Positions 24,397 through 34,759 are shown, counted from the stretch's first letter. The stretch: DNA of 64,000 nt from Bacteroidota bacterium (GCA_023450085.1 JAEXHI010000015.1:60162-124161), one strand, 5' to 3'. The notes: generated from the letters alone by a model not told the origin. Program-made: numbers and translations.

Positions 24397-27300
24397 TTAT
24401 TTAAAAGTGACTCTAATACTCATTGATACCGATCTGGTGTATGGATAGTCGATACCGCGTTCTCTTAATACCGTTGATGCATAGAAAAGATCATTTGAAT
24501 AAGCATTTAAGGTAAGCGCAGAAATACCATATTTACTCAACCATGTCCTGTTTTTAAATTCATATCCGAGATTGATCGATTCCCCGCTGAAAGAATTTTC
24601 TGTTTGGATAAATCTTGATGATATAGGCGTGACGGTATTTACGCTAATATTTTTGAACTCGGCTAAGTCACCTGGGTTCTTCCACCTCTTATATAGTGCT
24701 CTTTTATCTTGATTAAAACGTAATGCTTCGTAAGAGATATTTTCAACTTTGTTATATAAAGCATTATTAAATTGATCTTTGTTCCACACGTATCTGACGA
24801 AAGCTCCAAACGTAAAGCCTTTATAGTTTAAGGTGGTACTAAATACTCCCTCAACATTTGGTCTGGATGAACCTACTACTACCTGATCATTTGGGTCATA
24901 ATCAAAGGTGTACAATCCGTTTTTCTTTAGAAATACTTCTTGTCCTGTTGCCGGATCAATCCCTAATGAAGGTACGGCCCAAAGGTCATACGAGCTATAG
25001 CCATCTCTGTATCTCGTTAAGGAATTGCTATTTCTCAGTTCCGTATTCAATGATGAAAGTTTGTTGTTAAACTTGTTATACTTTTGGGAAAGTATGTTTC
25101 CAGTTAATCCAACTGTCCAAATAAATTTCTCTGGATTATAAATTGGCGAAAAATTAATAGTTGCTTCTAGTCCTTTGGTTGTTGAATTGCCAGCATTAAA
25201 AGGATAGTTGTCTAATCCCGTTGATGAGGGGAGCGTTATGGCAATCACTAAAGGGTCGGTATATTTTTGATAGGCATTTAACTGTAAGCTCAATCTGTTT
25301 TTGAACATTTTTGCATCCAAACCTAAGCTAATTTGACGCGTAGTTTGCCATTCAAGATTTGGCGCACCTAAAGCGGATAAGTAAACGCCTTGGCCCATAC
25401 TATTAATGCTTGAATAATAGTTATATACAGATTGACTTACATTTCCGAAATTTTGATTGCCGTTGGTCCCTATATTGCCTCTCAATTTTAAAAGGTCTAT
25501 CCAGTGCACTGCTTTCAAGAAATTTTCTCTACTTATATTCCAACTTACGCCAGCAGCATAATAAGATTTATAGCGTTTGTTTGATCCAAAAGCCGTACTG
25601 CCGTCAATGCTTCCACTTAAATCGAAATTGTAGCGGAAATCATATGAATAGTTGAATGAAGCGATCAACGAGTTTCTCCTTACTAATGAATTGGCAGCAG
25701 TAGGGGTTGATCCAGAAGCAAAACCGTAAGCAAAAGCAGGATTACCATTGCTGGCATTGGGGAAACCTACAGCGGTATAGCCATTTGACGATTTGTTGTT
25801 TTGTGAAATCTCTCCTCTTAAATTACCAGTAAGAATATGTTTTTGTGCAATGGTGTTGGTATAGGCCAAATTTAGATTGATGTTGTAACCTACTGCTGAT
25901 TGTTTTAAGAAAGTGTAACTGCCGCGTAATGTGGGGTCGGCAACTCCATCATAAATGGTATTAAGAGACGATATGAATTTGGTAGCCTCTGAGTTGTCTT
26001 TAGTAATTTGGGCATTCAATTGCAGTTTTAAAGAACGAGTAAAGTCTGCAACAGCTTGAAAATTGTTAATTAAATTAAAATATGAGGTCTTATCATAACT
26101 AGCCAGCGATGCATTGTAAAGCGGGTTAGGAATCAGTTCATTATTTGCTCCATCCAAATCTTTTGCAATTATCGATGGTGACATAGCTATCTCCAGATAT
26201 TTTTCGCTTGAAGATAATAGCTCGTAATAAGGGTTGGTTTTTACCCATGTAGCAAAACTTCCATAAGGGGATGCTGTTGCGTTTGCTCCACTAATATAGG
26301 TTCTGTTTCCAAAATTTAAGATCCCAGATCTATAAGTGAAATTTAAATTTGTTCCCCAGTCTTTTCTTTTTTCGCCAATCATAGCAGCATTATTGTCTTT
26401 AATGTTTGCTCCCAAATCATAACGAATGGTATTGTCACCTCCAGTTACATTTACAGAGTGTCTTTGAGAAAAACCTGTTTGTAGTGGCTGAGTTAACCAA
26501 TAGGTGTTTACGCCTCTTAAGACATTCTTTAAACGATTATTGTAAACTTCGTCCAAAGCCAGCTGCCTTATTAATATATTGTCTTTTTCTTTATAGCGAC
26601 CTGCTAATCTTTCAAACTCCAGCTTCTCAGAGGCATTCATCATATTGTACGACGAAAGATTAGGCATTTCCATTTGGAGGTCTGAAGTGTAACTTACTCT
26701 CAGCTTTCCGGGCAAAGGTTTTTTCGTTTCAATAACAATTACCCCGTTAGCTGCTCTAGAACCGTAAATTGCTGTTGATGCGGCATCCTTTAAGATTGAA
26801 ATTGACGCAACAGTATTCATGTCCAAATCAAGAATGTACCTTAAAGAAGTTTCAAAACCGTCGAGGATAAATAGCGGTTGGTTGGGATCCACGGAAAATT
26901 GATCTTTAAGAGAAGAAGTGGTAATACTTGTTTGGCCTCTCAATTCAATTTTCGGTAATACATTGGGATTTGATCCCATGGCATTGTTTTCAATTTGAAT
27001 AAAGGAGGGATCTAATGTTTTCAAACTTTGGATCACGTTTTGATTGCCCAATGCTTTTAATTGTTCGCCAGAAAAAGATGTGCTTGCTCCAGTGAAAGAC
27101 TCTTTTTTACGTTCAAACATCCCCGTAATCACCACATCCTTCATTACCGTTTCTTTTTCCTTGAGGTTAATAGTAAGGGGAAGTTTTTGGTCTTTTAAAG
27201 TTATTTCTTGTGTTTCGTAACCTATATAAGTAATGATAAGCGTTTGCTCGTCGGAAGCCGAAATCATAAAGTTACCTTTAGCATCTGTAATGGCAACTGG

Positions 27301-27768
27301 GGCTGTTGGCATGCCTTTTACTCGTACAGAGGCTCCAGGTATAGCACCACCATGTTCATCAACTACTTTTCCAACAATGGTTTTCTGTTGTGGTTTTACA
27401 GGTTCCACTTCACTGTTGTATCTAAGCACAATGGCTTTGCGGTCAATCGTATAAGTTAGTGGTTGGTCTTTAAAGGTGATCTTCAAAACTTCTTCTACAC
27501 TGGCATTCTTTACATTGATAGATACCGGCTTGGTATTTTTCAACATCGTACTGCTATAGAAAAAGTCGTAGCCACTTTGTTTTCTGATTTTTTGAAGAAT
27601 GCTCTCTAATGAGGCAGATTTCTCATTGATGGTAATCTGAGCAAAGCTTGTTGCGCTACTTTGTAGAATTACCGTTGTTAATATGATGATGGTCAGTTTC
27701 AATTTTAACAGAATTCTGGCATATAAACGGGCATCACGACCGTTTTTTAATGTCATGTGAAAATTCAT
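24397..27768 (-). CDS. SusC/RagA-family TonB-dependent transporter with STN domain
   Basis: A 1123-residue outer-membrane transporter. A long N-terminal leader (1-44, ending S-F-A-Q) is followed by an STN secretin/TonB domain (about 47-120: S-L-E-S-I-L-Q-K-I-R-K-Q-S-G-Y-D-F-F-Y). Next come a carboxypeptidase-regulatory domain (about 130-205), a plug (about 210-345, with A-S-T-A-I-Y-G-S-R-A-A-N-G-V-I-V-I-E-T) and a barrel to the C-terminus. The STN domain is the module that signals through FecR to the ECF sigma factor, which are encoded directly upstream. This fits ligand-dependent transcription of the locus. The downstream genes for PKD-like and DUF4843 lipoproteins, thioredoxin and protease suggest a proteinaceous rather than sugar substrate; that is inference. 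Confidence 0.96.
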   Translation of the reverse strand: MNFHMTLKNGRDARLYARILLKLKLTIIILTTVILQSSATSFAQITINEKSASLESILQKIRKQSGYDFFYSSTMLKNTKPVSINVKNASVEEVLKITFKDQPLTYTIDRKAIVLRYNSEVEPVKPQQKTIVGKVVDEHGGAIPGASVRVKGMPTAPVAITDAKGNFMISASDEQTLIITYIGYETQEITLKDQKLPLTINLKEKETVMKDVVITGMFERKKESFTGASTSFSGEQLKALGNQNVIQSLKTLDPSFIQIENNAMGSNPNVLPKIELRGQTSITTSSLKDQFSVDPNQPLFILDGFETSLRYILDLDMNTVASISILKDAASTAIYGSRAANGVIVIETKKPLPGKLRVSYTSDLQMEMPNLSSYNMMNASEKLEFERLAGRYKEKDNILIRQLALDEVYNNRLKNVLRGVNTYWLTQPLQTGFSQRHSVNVTGGDNTIRYDLGANIKDNNAAMIGEKRKDWGTNLNFTYRSGILNFGNRTYISGANATASPYGSFATWVKTNPYYELLSSSEKYLEIAMSPSIIAKDLDGANNELIPNPLYNASLASYDKTSYFNLINNFQAVADFTRSLKLQLNAQITKDNSEATKFISSLNTIYDGVADPTLRGSYTFLKQSAVGYNINLNLAYTNTIAQKHILTGNLRGEISQNNKSSNGYTAVGFPNASNGNPAFAYGFASGSTPTAANSLVRRNSLIASFNYSYDFRYNFDLSGSIDGSTAFGSNKRYKSYYAAGVSWNISRENFLKAVHWIDLLKLRGNIGTNGNQNFGNVSQSVYNYYSSINSMGQGVYLSALGAPNLEWQTTRQISLGLDAKMFKNRLSLQLNAYQKYTDPLVIAITLPSSTGLDNYPFNAGNSTTKGLEATINFSPIYNPEKFIWTVGLTGNILSQKYNKFNNKLSSLNTELRNSNSLTRYRDGYSSYDLWAVPSLGIDPATGQEVFLKKNGLYTFDYDPNDQVVVGSSRPNVEGVFSTTLNYKGFTFGAFVRYVWNKDQFNNALYNKVENISYEALRFNQDKRALYKRWKNPGDLAEFKNISVNTVTPISSRFIQTENSFSGESINLGYEFKNRTWLSKYGISALTLNAYSNDLFYASTVLRERGIDYPYTRSVSMSIRVTFK

Positions 27769-27836
27769 ACATTTGTTTGTGTTTAGGTGTTGTTAGTTAG
27801 TTAAGTCAAATTTTCAAGCATAGCCTAGATATTTTT

Positions 27837-27861
27837 CCAGAGGTGTTGCAACCACCGCTGG
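27837..27861. other. Hairpin between fecR-like and susC-like genes
   Basis: Arms CCAG-A-GGTG (27837-27845) and CACC-G-CTGG (27853-27861) form a stem with one mismatch. The T-run that follows is on the plus strand, where no gene ends. On the minus strand, where fecR-susC is transcribed, it reads as an A-run before the hairpin, so it would not be a standard terminator. It may separate or attenuate susC expression from fecR. Confidence 0.4.
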
Positions 27862-27894
27862 ATTTTTTTTTGGCTAAGAAGGGTATAGAGTATG

Positions 27895-29025
27895 CTATTG
27901 CATTACGGTAATCCTCCTTCCTTTTACTTTAAAGTTTACCATTCCTGTTAGTTCCATTATTGTTAACACTTGTGTGATGTTCTTGCTACGTGAAATAGAG
28001 CCAGTAAATTTGAGATTCGCCAAATGAGATGGATACGAAACTTCTACATTGTACCATCTAGATATTTTTCTCATGATACTGCTGAGGTCTTCGTTGTCGA
28101 AAATAAAATCGTTATTTGCCCAATCTATAGCATTTTCTGCATTACATTGGATAATGCTCATGTTGCCATTCCTTAATCTTGCTTGTTGATTTGGGATTAA
28201 AATTTTCTGAATACCAGATGCACTAACTTTCACACTGCCTTCTAATAGGGTCGTAGTGATAGCCTGCTCATTATGATAAGCATTGATGTTGAAATGTGTT
28301 CCCAACACTTCTACGGTTTGCTCCTCGGTAATCACTTTAAACGGTTGGTTGTTTCTGTGTGCTACCTCAAAATATCCTTCACCGTTAAGTTCTACGATGC
28401 GTTCTTTTTCTGTAAATTCAGTAGGATATTTTAAGCTCGATTTTGAGTTTAGCCAAACTACAGTGCTATCACTTAAAATAACATTGTAATAACCACCTGC
28501 GGGAACGCTCAAAGTGTTCCAAGCTACAGATCTCGTTTCGTTGTTGGTATTGTTATAGATAATTTTACCATCATACGCCTTTATAATGTTGGTGCCATTG
28601 CTATGGCTCAGCAATCCATTTTGTGCTTGATTGAGGTCTACGCTTGTTCCGTCTGCTAAGGTAAGCACCGCTTTATTTCCTCCAGGTAGTATTAGTTCTT
28701 GCTTAGCTATTGGCTTACTTAAATTCGGCTGGTTTCTTTGGATAAAATAATAACCTAATGATAGCGATAGTATGGCAACCGCTGCAACAGCAATGCGTTT
28801 AATCCATTTAAAGGGAGATAGTTTAACTGTTCTAACGATATTAGTTTCATGTATTGGAAGGTTGTTCCAAACTTCTTGCTTGGCCATCTCCACTTCTTCA
28901 GCAGAAATTTCTGGAATGTCGATAGTTTGCTCTAAATACCAAGTATGTAGAATGGACAATTCTTCTTCGGTACAAATTCCATTTGCATACTTATCTAATA
29001 ATTCTTCTGCTTCAGTTCGTTTCAT
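27895..29025 (-). CDS. FecR-family anti-sigma factor
   Basis: A 376-residue inner-membrane protein that holds back the ECF sigma factor and receives the signal from the STN domain of SusC. The cytoplasmic N-terminus has E-A-E-E-L-L-D-K-Y-A-N-G-I-C-T-E-E-E. A membrane helix is at about 78-98 (V-A-A-V-A-I-L-S-L-S-L-G-Y-Y). The periplasmic FecR domain begins V-P-A-G-G-Y-Y-N-V-I-L-S-D-S-T-V-V-W-L-N-S-K-S-S-L. The C-terminal DUF4974-like part (D-E-D-L-S-S-I-M-R-K-I-S-R-W-Y) follows. It is 81 nt downstream of the sigma gene. Confidence 0.96.
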   Translation of the reverse strand: MKRTEAEELLDKYANGICTEEELSILHTWYLEQTIDIPEISAEEVEMAKQEVWNNLPIHETNIVRTVKLSPFKWIKRIAVAAVAILSLSLGYYFIQRNQPNLSKPIAKQELILPGGNKAVLTLADGTSVDLNQAQNGLLSHSNGTNIIKAYDGKIIYNNTNNETRSVAWNTLSVPAGGYYNVILSDSTVVWLNSKSSLKYPTEFTEKERIVELNGEGYFEVAHRNNQPFKVITEEQTVEVLGTHFNINAYHNEQAITTTLLEGSVKVSASGIQKILIPNQQARLRNGNMSIIQCNAENAIDWANNDFIFDNEDLSSIMRKISRWYNVEVSYPSHLANLKFTGSISRSKNITQVLTIMELTGMVNFKVKGRRITVMQ

Positions 29026-29106
29026 AAATTAAAAGGATGTGTTTATCCTCATATTAATATAAGACGAGCAACGTTAAGCTAGGGGGTAGAAAAAAATAAA
29101 AAAAAG

Positions 29107-29673
29107 TTAAAGTGATAAGAAAAGCATCGTCCCTAATTTGGTTCTAAGTATTTTTAAGGCATTGTTAATCTGTTTTTTAACGGTTTGCTCGGAGAGGTTG
29201 AGCTGAGTGGCAATTTGTTTGTGGCTTAAGGCGTTTTTTCTGCTGAGCTCAAAAATTTCACGCATTTTATCGGGGAGGTCAGCGATACCTTTGTTAATCA
29301 GTTCGGTAAGTTGTTTTTCTCGAATTCTATGGTCGGTAATATTGTAATTGCTTTCTAAAAAACCTTGTAGTGAGTTAATGTATTTGTCTTTAACTTGTTG
29401 TCGACAAAATTGGTCTAATATTTTATTCCTAATCCCGGTATATAGGTAACCCACTAAGTTAGTACTGATATTCAGTTCTCTGCGTTTGTTCCAAAGTTGA
29501 GCAAAAAGTTCGTGGACCACATCTTGTGCCTCCTGTTTGTTGTTCAGTTTTTGGAAAGCATGTACATACAGGGTATGAAAATACCTGTTGTAGATTACAG
29601 TGTAGGCTACAGAGTCATCTGTTTTTAACAACTCCGTAAGTTCTACGTCCGAAAACGAGTTATACGACGACAT
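29107..29673 (-). CDS. ECF RNA polymerase sigma-70 factor (SusCD locus)
   Basis: A 188-residue ECF sigma factor. Region 2 spans about 22-90 (A-Y-T-V-I-Y-N-R-Y, A-Q-D-V-V-H-E-L-F-A-Q-L-W-N-K-R-R-E) and region 4 about 125-180 (L-P-D-K-M-R-E-I-F-E-L-S-R, then L-S-H-K-Q-I-A-T-Q-L-N-L-S-E-Q-T-V-K-K-Q-I). It is first in the minus-strand order sigma-fecR-susC-susD and should transcribe susC when the ligand is bound. The A-D-L-P-D-K-M-R motif is characteristic of Bacteroidota FecI-type sigma factors. Confidence 0.95.
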   Translation of the reverse strand: MSSYNSFSDVELTELLKTDDSVAYTVIYNRYFHTLYVHAFQKLNNKQEAQDVVHELFAQLWNKRRELNISTNLVGYLYTGIRNKILDQFCRQQVKDKYINSLQGFLESNYNITDHRIREKQLTELINKGIADLPDKMREIFELSRKNALSHKQIATQLNLSEQTVKKQINNALKILRTKLGTMLFLSL

Positions 29674-29946
29674 TAAGCAAAAGGATTACGGATATAATAT
29701 CCAGGTAGTTGTAAATGGTTAATAGGTTAGTTGTATGGTTGTTAAACCAAAGTTAACATAAAAGTTGCATTAATAAATAAAATAATATTCAGATATTCTA
29801 ATCATCTTTTATAACGCTCAACAATTTTTTCTTGTTATTTCAAATAGTCATTTCTTAATCTTATTTTGGCATAAATGATCAAGGTCAGATTATTTTGACT
29901 ATAAAGATTTTAAGTTTGTCCGACTAACACAAAAATGGCCGCCTAA

Positions 29947-32310
29947 ATGACTATTCGCTCCAAGAAGCCCGTAAAGACTAATTGGTTTATTTTAAATCCT
30001 AAGCTTACCGCGACGCTTTTTTTTATTTTGCTTATTGCAATCATTTCACTGATTGCTCATCAACGTTATCTTATTGTAAAGGAAAATCGTGAAAAAGAAA
30101 TCAGCGTAATGCTGGAAAGTGTTGAACTCCGTTTGGAGCAGTTGCTTAAAAATAGCCAAAACATTACCCTAACTTTAGCGCTTACGATCAATCAAAATGG
30201 TGATCCCAGCAATTTTGAGGAGATTGCTTCCGAAATCATTAAAGGCAATCCGTATTTACAGGCGGTGCAATTGGTGCCCAAGGGTGTTATTAAATACACT
30301 TATCCTTTAAAAGGTAATGAACAGGCTTTAGACCTCGATTTATTTAAGGTCAATAAGCAAAATGCCATGGCTGCTCGAAAGGCTATTGAGCTTCGTAAAA
30401 TGTATTATCAGGGACCGATTAATTTGGTACAAGGAGGAAAAGGGGTTGTTGGACGTTTACCGATATATATTGGTAAGAAGTTTTGGGGCTTTTCGGCGAT
30501 AGTGATCAAGCTCGATGAACTACTGAAAGCCGCAGGTATTGATAACAGCAGCCATGAGTTCTATAAATTTCAGTTTTCTAAAGTTAATCCGATTACCAAT
30601 GAAGAGGAGTTTTTTTTGCCAGGAAACAAAAGCTTTAACACCAATACTTTTAAAACCAAAACTTTTGAAGAGGGCGATTGGAAAATTTACCTCACAGATA
30701 TTAGGGCGGTTTATGCAGACTACCAGCTAGGTTCTTTGGTCATCTTCGGTATTCTGTTGTCTATTTTATCTAGTTATCTTTTACTTCGATTGCTGAACAA
30801 ACAGGGACAGTTATATGGCACTCTGGGTGAACAAAATGATCTATTGGTCGCTGCTGAAAGTAAGTACAAAACTATTTTTGACAACGCCGCTATTGGTATT
30901 GGAAGGGTAAATTCTATTACGGGCGAGTTTTTGGAAGCAAATGCTTTTTTGTGCGACTTAATTGGGTATTCTAGCAATGAACTTACCCACAAAAAAATAA
31001 AGACCTTAATTCATGCAGAGGATTTGGCTGGTGATGCGAGGGACTTTAAACGTTTGTTAAAAAACGAAATCAGGGAGTTTTCATCGGTACGTAGATATGT
31101 GAACAAAAATGGGGAGGTCATTTGGGCTAATGCCATTGTGACTCCGCTGTGGGATGAAGGAGAAGAGCCTAGTAATCATATCATTATTGTAGATGATATT
31201 ACCAAACAAGTAGCTTATGAAGAACAACTCATCGCCTCGCAAAAACATATTGAAGAGCTGATTAACTCTATCGAGGGAATTGTTTGGGAGGCTTCCATTA
31301 AAGACGATTTTGCCAATACTTTTGTGAGTAGTAAAGTATACGATATATTAGGTTACACTCAAGAAGAATGGGCTTCGGAACTTGGTTTTTTTAAATAAAA
31401 AATCTATCACGAAGATATTGAAAGGGTAAGGGAATATCTCGATAACGAGTTGTTGATTAGAAAACACCATGCCTATGAATATCGTATAGAGGCTAAGGAT
31501 GGTTCAATTATATGGATAAGGGATAGTTTTACCATCGAGCCTAGTTTAGAAAATCCAGAGAAAATAAGGGGGATTATGATGGATATCACCGCCATTAAAG
31601 AAGCAGAAGATACGCTTCATCAATCTTATGAACTGGTCAACGAACAAAACAAACGTTTACTTAACTTTTCTTACATCGTATCACACAACCTACGTTCCCA
31701 TGCAAGCAATATCGACGGAATTAGTGCTTTGATCAGTAATGCCGAAACTGATGAAGAGCGTAGTGAAATGATTAGCCTACTGCGTAAGGTAGTAGTGAAC
31801 TTAAATGATACTTTATATAACCTTAATAACATTGTAAATATCCAAACTTCCATTAATATGGTGCGTGAACCATTAAACCTATTGGAATATGTGAACAATG
31901 CGATACAGACCCAAGAAGCTCAAATTGTAAGTAAACAAGCAGAGGTCATTAATGAAGTATCGGAAGATGTTTTTGTTTATTTTAACAGGGCTTATCTAGA
32001 AAGCGTGTTGCTTAATTTAATTTCCAATGCTTTACGCTATAGTCATGCCTTAAGAAAGCCTGTAATAAAAATTAGTTGCGAGCCAAAAGGTAGTGGTTAT
32101 ATGTTGAGCATTAGTGATAATGGAGTGGGCATTGACCTCTCTAAAAATGGAGAGAAGCTTTTTGGGCTGAACCAAACTTTCCACGGAAATAATGATGCTC
32201 GTGGTTTTGGGCTTTTCATTACCAAAAATCAAATAGAAGCGATGGGAGATAAGATAGAAGTGGAGAGTACTTTGGGAGTAGGTACTACTTTTAGGATTTT
32301 GTTTGTATAA
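29947..32310 (+). pseudogene. CHASE-PAS-PAS sensor histidine kinase interrupted by an in-frame TAA
   Basis: A 787-residue sensor kinase reads continuously in one frame except for a TAA at codon 484 (31396-31398). Before the stop: transmembrane helix (about 20-40), CHASE-like periplasmic sensor (about 80-240), second helix (about 257-280), PAS domain (about 310-415) and most of a second PAS (from about 430). After it, with an ATG at 31450, the rest of the second PAS/PAC continues. A kinase core follows: H580 in Y-I-V-S-H-N-L-R-S-H, N-box L-L-N-L-I-S-N-A-L-R-Y-S, G1 box D-N-G-V-G-I-D. Both halves are otherwise intact and in phase, and no bases appear missing. A single substitution (for example AAA to TAA) would create this. 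If it is not a sequencing error, the upper part would be a membrane sensor without kinase. Confidence 0.9.
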
Positions 32311-32314
32311 AGCT

Positions 32315-32352
32315 AATTTCTGGTTCCGAACCATTGCCCGAAACCAGAAATT
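32315..32352. terminator. Bidirectional terminator between the kinase and the M28 peptidase
   Basis: An 11-bp perfect inverted repeat (32315-32325 with 32342-32352) lies between two convergent genes. It begins 4 nt after the kinase stop and ends 7 nt before the peptidase stop. Confidence 0.7.
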
Positions 32353-32359
32353 AAATCAA

Positions 32360-34060
32360 TTATAAAGCATTGATATAATCTTGTGTTTGTTTTTCAACGA
32401 CTAAAGTAGCTACTTTAATGGTTGAGCCAACACGGGTAGTTTTAGGATCCACTGCCATTTTACCAACAGTAGCCAAGGCATCGATATACCATTTGCCCCA
32501 AACTTCGATAATGTGTTTCTCGTCTTTGGCCGATTTGCCACTGGCGATAGCTGCTTTGCTTAAATCAAATTCTGTTTTTAAGCGGGCTAAGGCATCTTCC
32601 TTGATTTGTGTTACGGTAGCTGAGGCTGTATTTTCATCGGCACTGATTAAAGTATAGGCAGCTGTTAAAGCGCTAATGCCCACATTCTTCATGGTTGTTG
32701 CAGAAACTTTATCTATCCTATCGTTATCGGTATGATAAAATACATCGGTAAAGTGCCACATCAAAAGCCCAGGTATTTTGTTCTGTAAAAAAGGAGTATG
32801 ATCGCTGCCACCTTCAAATGGATTGAAGTTTACGGTCCAATTAGCATGTTTACCCTGCTCTTTGCAAATGTCAAATACAAAGTCGTTAAAGTAGTGCGGG
32901 AAAAGGTCTTTTTCTTTTACATCACCAGCGCCCCATTCAGAATGTTTGTCGTTGCCTCGAGTCCAAATGGCTGATGGGTCTGGCATTTTTTCTAATAGAA
33001 AAGTTCCGCCTGTTTTCTCGGTATCTTCGCCAACCATATCTAAACTCATGCCCCATAAAATGCCTTTGGCACGGGTGCTATCTTCTACAATATATCTTTT
33101 GGTCGAAGTAATCTCGTCGCCCCACAAAAAGGTTAAGGTGCGTTGCGGTTTTAGTTTGCCATTTTTTACCAATTGAGCAGTTAAACGGGCCATTTCGGCC
33201 AAGGTACCTACTCCCGAAGCATTATCGTTGGCACCAGGTTCTTGTACGTGCGCACTATAAACAAAGCGTTCGTTAGGTTTCAAGCTGCCTTTTACATTTG
33301 CTACAATGGTGAGTTCTTCGGAAGCATAGCTTTTGGTAGTAATATTTACTTTCAATTCAACTTTGCCCTTTGCACAGGCTTCTTTTAATCTTTCTTTCGA
33401 AGCATAAGACAGGAACAATCCCCAAATGCCAGCATTAGGTTGCATGCCGCTAAATTGAATAGAAGTGGTGTGTTTGGTAGGTTGGTTATAGTCTGGTAGT
33501 GAAAAGCCAATAGCACCTATTGCGCCAGCTTTGGCTGCTAAACCTATTAAACGTTGGGTCGAAACATCTCCAAAAACAATTTTTCCTTTAAGATCTTTGT
33601 CTTGCAAATCCTCCTTAGTAGCCTTGTTTACATATACTACTTCGGCGGTAACACCACCTACGGGAGTAGAAGGACAATAGATAGGGATCATGTTCCTGTT
33701 GGTTTTGAAAGACTGTAAGGGGGTGCTTTCGCCTACGATGCTGATATTGGCATCCACGGGCTCCCATGCATCACGCTTCATCGGTCTTTTTTCAATGCGA
33801 TAGGTTAGGGGTGCCTCAAACTCATTCTGGTTTTGTTTAACATAACCTGCCTTTTTAAGGATTTCCTCTACCCTATAAATGCTTGTATCGAAGCCTTTGT
33901 TGCCAGGAAGACGGAAAAACTGTTCTACAAATGCGGTAGTAGCGTAAGCGTTTTTTTCGTTAAAGCCAGCTCTGGTAAGTTTAAAATATTCGTGTTTTTG
34001 ATTTTGGGCGTTGGCATGGAGCGATAATACAGCCAACAACATAATAAGTAGTCTTTGCAT
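32360..34060 (-). CDS. Secreted M28-family peptidase (aminopeptidase)
   Basis: A 566-residue protein with a signal peptide (1-18, ending A-N-A-Q). A PA-type domain (about 115-240: K-G-K-I-V-F-G-D) is followed by the M28 zinc-peptidase core. The visible metal and active-site motifs are H-V-Q-E-P-G-A-N-D-N-A-S-G-V (His and Asp ligands), W-G-D-E-I, E-G-G-S-D-H-T-P-F and D-V-F-Y-H-T-D-N-D. It should cleave N-terminal residues from peptides in the periplasm. The gene stands alone between the kinase and the GyrI-like gene. Confidence 0.92.
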   Translation of the reverse strand: MQRLLIMLLAVLSLHANAQNQKHEYFKLTRAGFNEKNAYATTAFVEQFFRLPGNKGFDTSIYRVEEILKKAGYVKQNQNEFEAPLTYRIEKRPMKRDAWEPVDANISIVGESTPLQSFKTNRNMIPIYCPSTPVGGVTAEVVYVNKATKEDLQDKDLKGKIVFGDVSTQRLIGLAAKAGAIGAIGFSLPDYNQPTKHTTSIQFSGMQPNAGIWGLFLSYASKERLKEACAKGKVELKVNITTKSYASEELTIVANVKGSLKPNERFVYSAHVQEPGANDNASGVGTLAEMARLTAQLVKNGKLKPQRTLTFLWGDEITSTKRYIVEDSTRAKGILWGMSLDMVGEDTEKTGGTFLLEKMPDPSAIWTRGNDKHSEWGAGDVKEKDLFPHYFNDFVFDICKEQGKHANWTVNFNPFEGGSDHTPFLQNKIPGLLMWHFTDVFYHTDNDRIDKVSATTMKNVGISALTAAYTLISADENTASATVTQIKEDALARLKTEFDLSKAAIASGKSAKDEKHIIEVWGKWYIDALATVGKMAVDPKTTRVGSTIKVATLVVEKQTQDYINAL

Positions 34061-34135
34061 GTTGATTTTATAAATGCCTAAAAGTAGTAAAAAAACGTGA
34101 GGTGCTGCTGCTTTGAATTTGGGTGTTGAGATGAG

Positions 34136-34759
34136 CTACATTACAGGCTCTCTTAAAATAGTTTTTAACTTTTCAGGAACTGTTCTGTTGAAATCTGAAA
34201 GATAGATTTCGTGATGATACCCATTTTTGGAGAAAGCTTTTTCAGTGATGAATTTGGCCATAATAGCCAAGGTTTCAGGTTCTTTGGCAAATGGTCCTAA
34301 GTGAAGCATTTGTACGCATTTTCCCTCCGTCATTTGGAAAAGACATATTTCCTTAATGAGTAACCAGCCTTTTTTATGGAATGCTGTTTCTTTAGCTTCA
34401 TTTACTTCATGGCCATTCACATATTCAGGCATCCTGATCAATAGACGGTATTCCCACTCACTTCTGTCAATTTTTTGCGGCGCTTCGTCCATGGTTATTC
34501 CTGCAAACTTACTTTCATCAAACCACCATAAGGCTTCTAGTTTGGAGACCACAAAATCTTTACCTATTGATTTATACTTAAATTTAAGGGTATAGGTGGT
34601 GGCATATAACGCTTGTAGTTTTTCGAGGAAGGCTTGTGCTGAAGGGTCACCTTTTCCCGTGATGGATAAAAAATGTGCTGGCTCAATTTCGACCACTTGG
34701 GGAGTTTGGACTGCACTGAAATAGGTTTTGTACTTTTTGCTTAAATCTAGCTTTTCCAT
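34136..34759 (-). CDS. GyrI-like small-molecule-binding domain protein
   Basis: A 207-residue cytoplasmic protein (from the ATG at 34759; a start at 34789 adds an unlikely 10-residue tail). Its two halves (F-L-S-I-T-G-K-G-D-P-S, then M-P-E-Y-V-N-G-H-E-V-N and L-L-I-K-E-I-C-L-F-Q) match the GyrI-like/SOUL-type fold known to bind drugs or small ligands. Members also include the DUF4180/YqjY-like relatives described as small-molecule sensors. No helix-turn-helix is attached. Function is unknown. Confidence 0.85.
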   Translation of the reverse strand: MEKLDLSKKYKTYFSAVQTPQVVEIEPAHFLSITGKGDPSAQAFLEKLQALYATTYTLKFKYKSIGKDFVVSKLEALWWFDESKFAGITMDEAPQKIDRSEWEYRLLIRMPEYVNGHEVNEAKETAFHKKGWLLIKEICLFQMTEGKCVQMLHLGPFAKEPETLAIMAKFITEKAFSKNGYHHEIYLSDFNRTVPEKLKTILREPVM

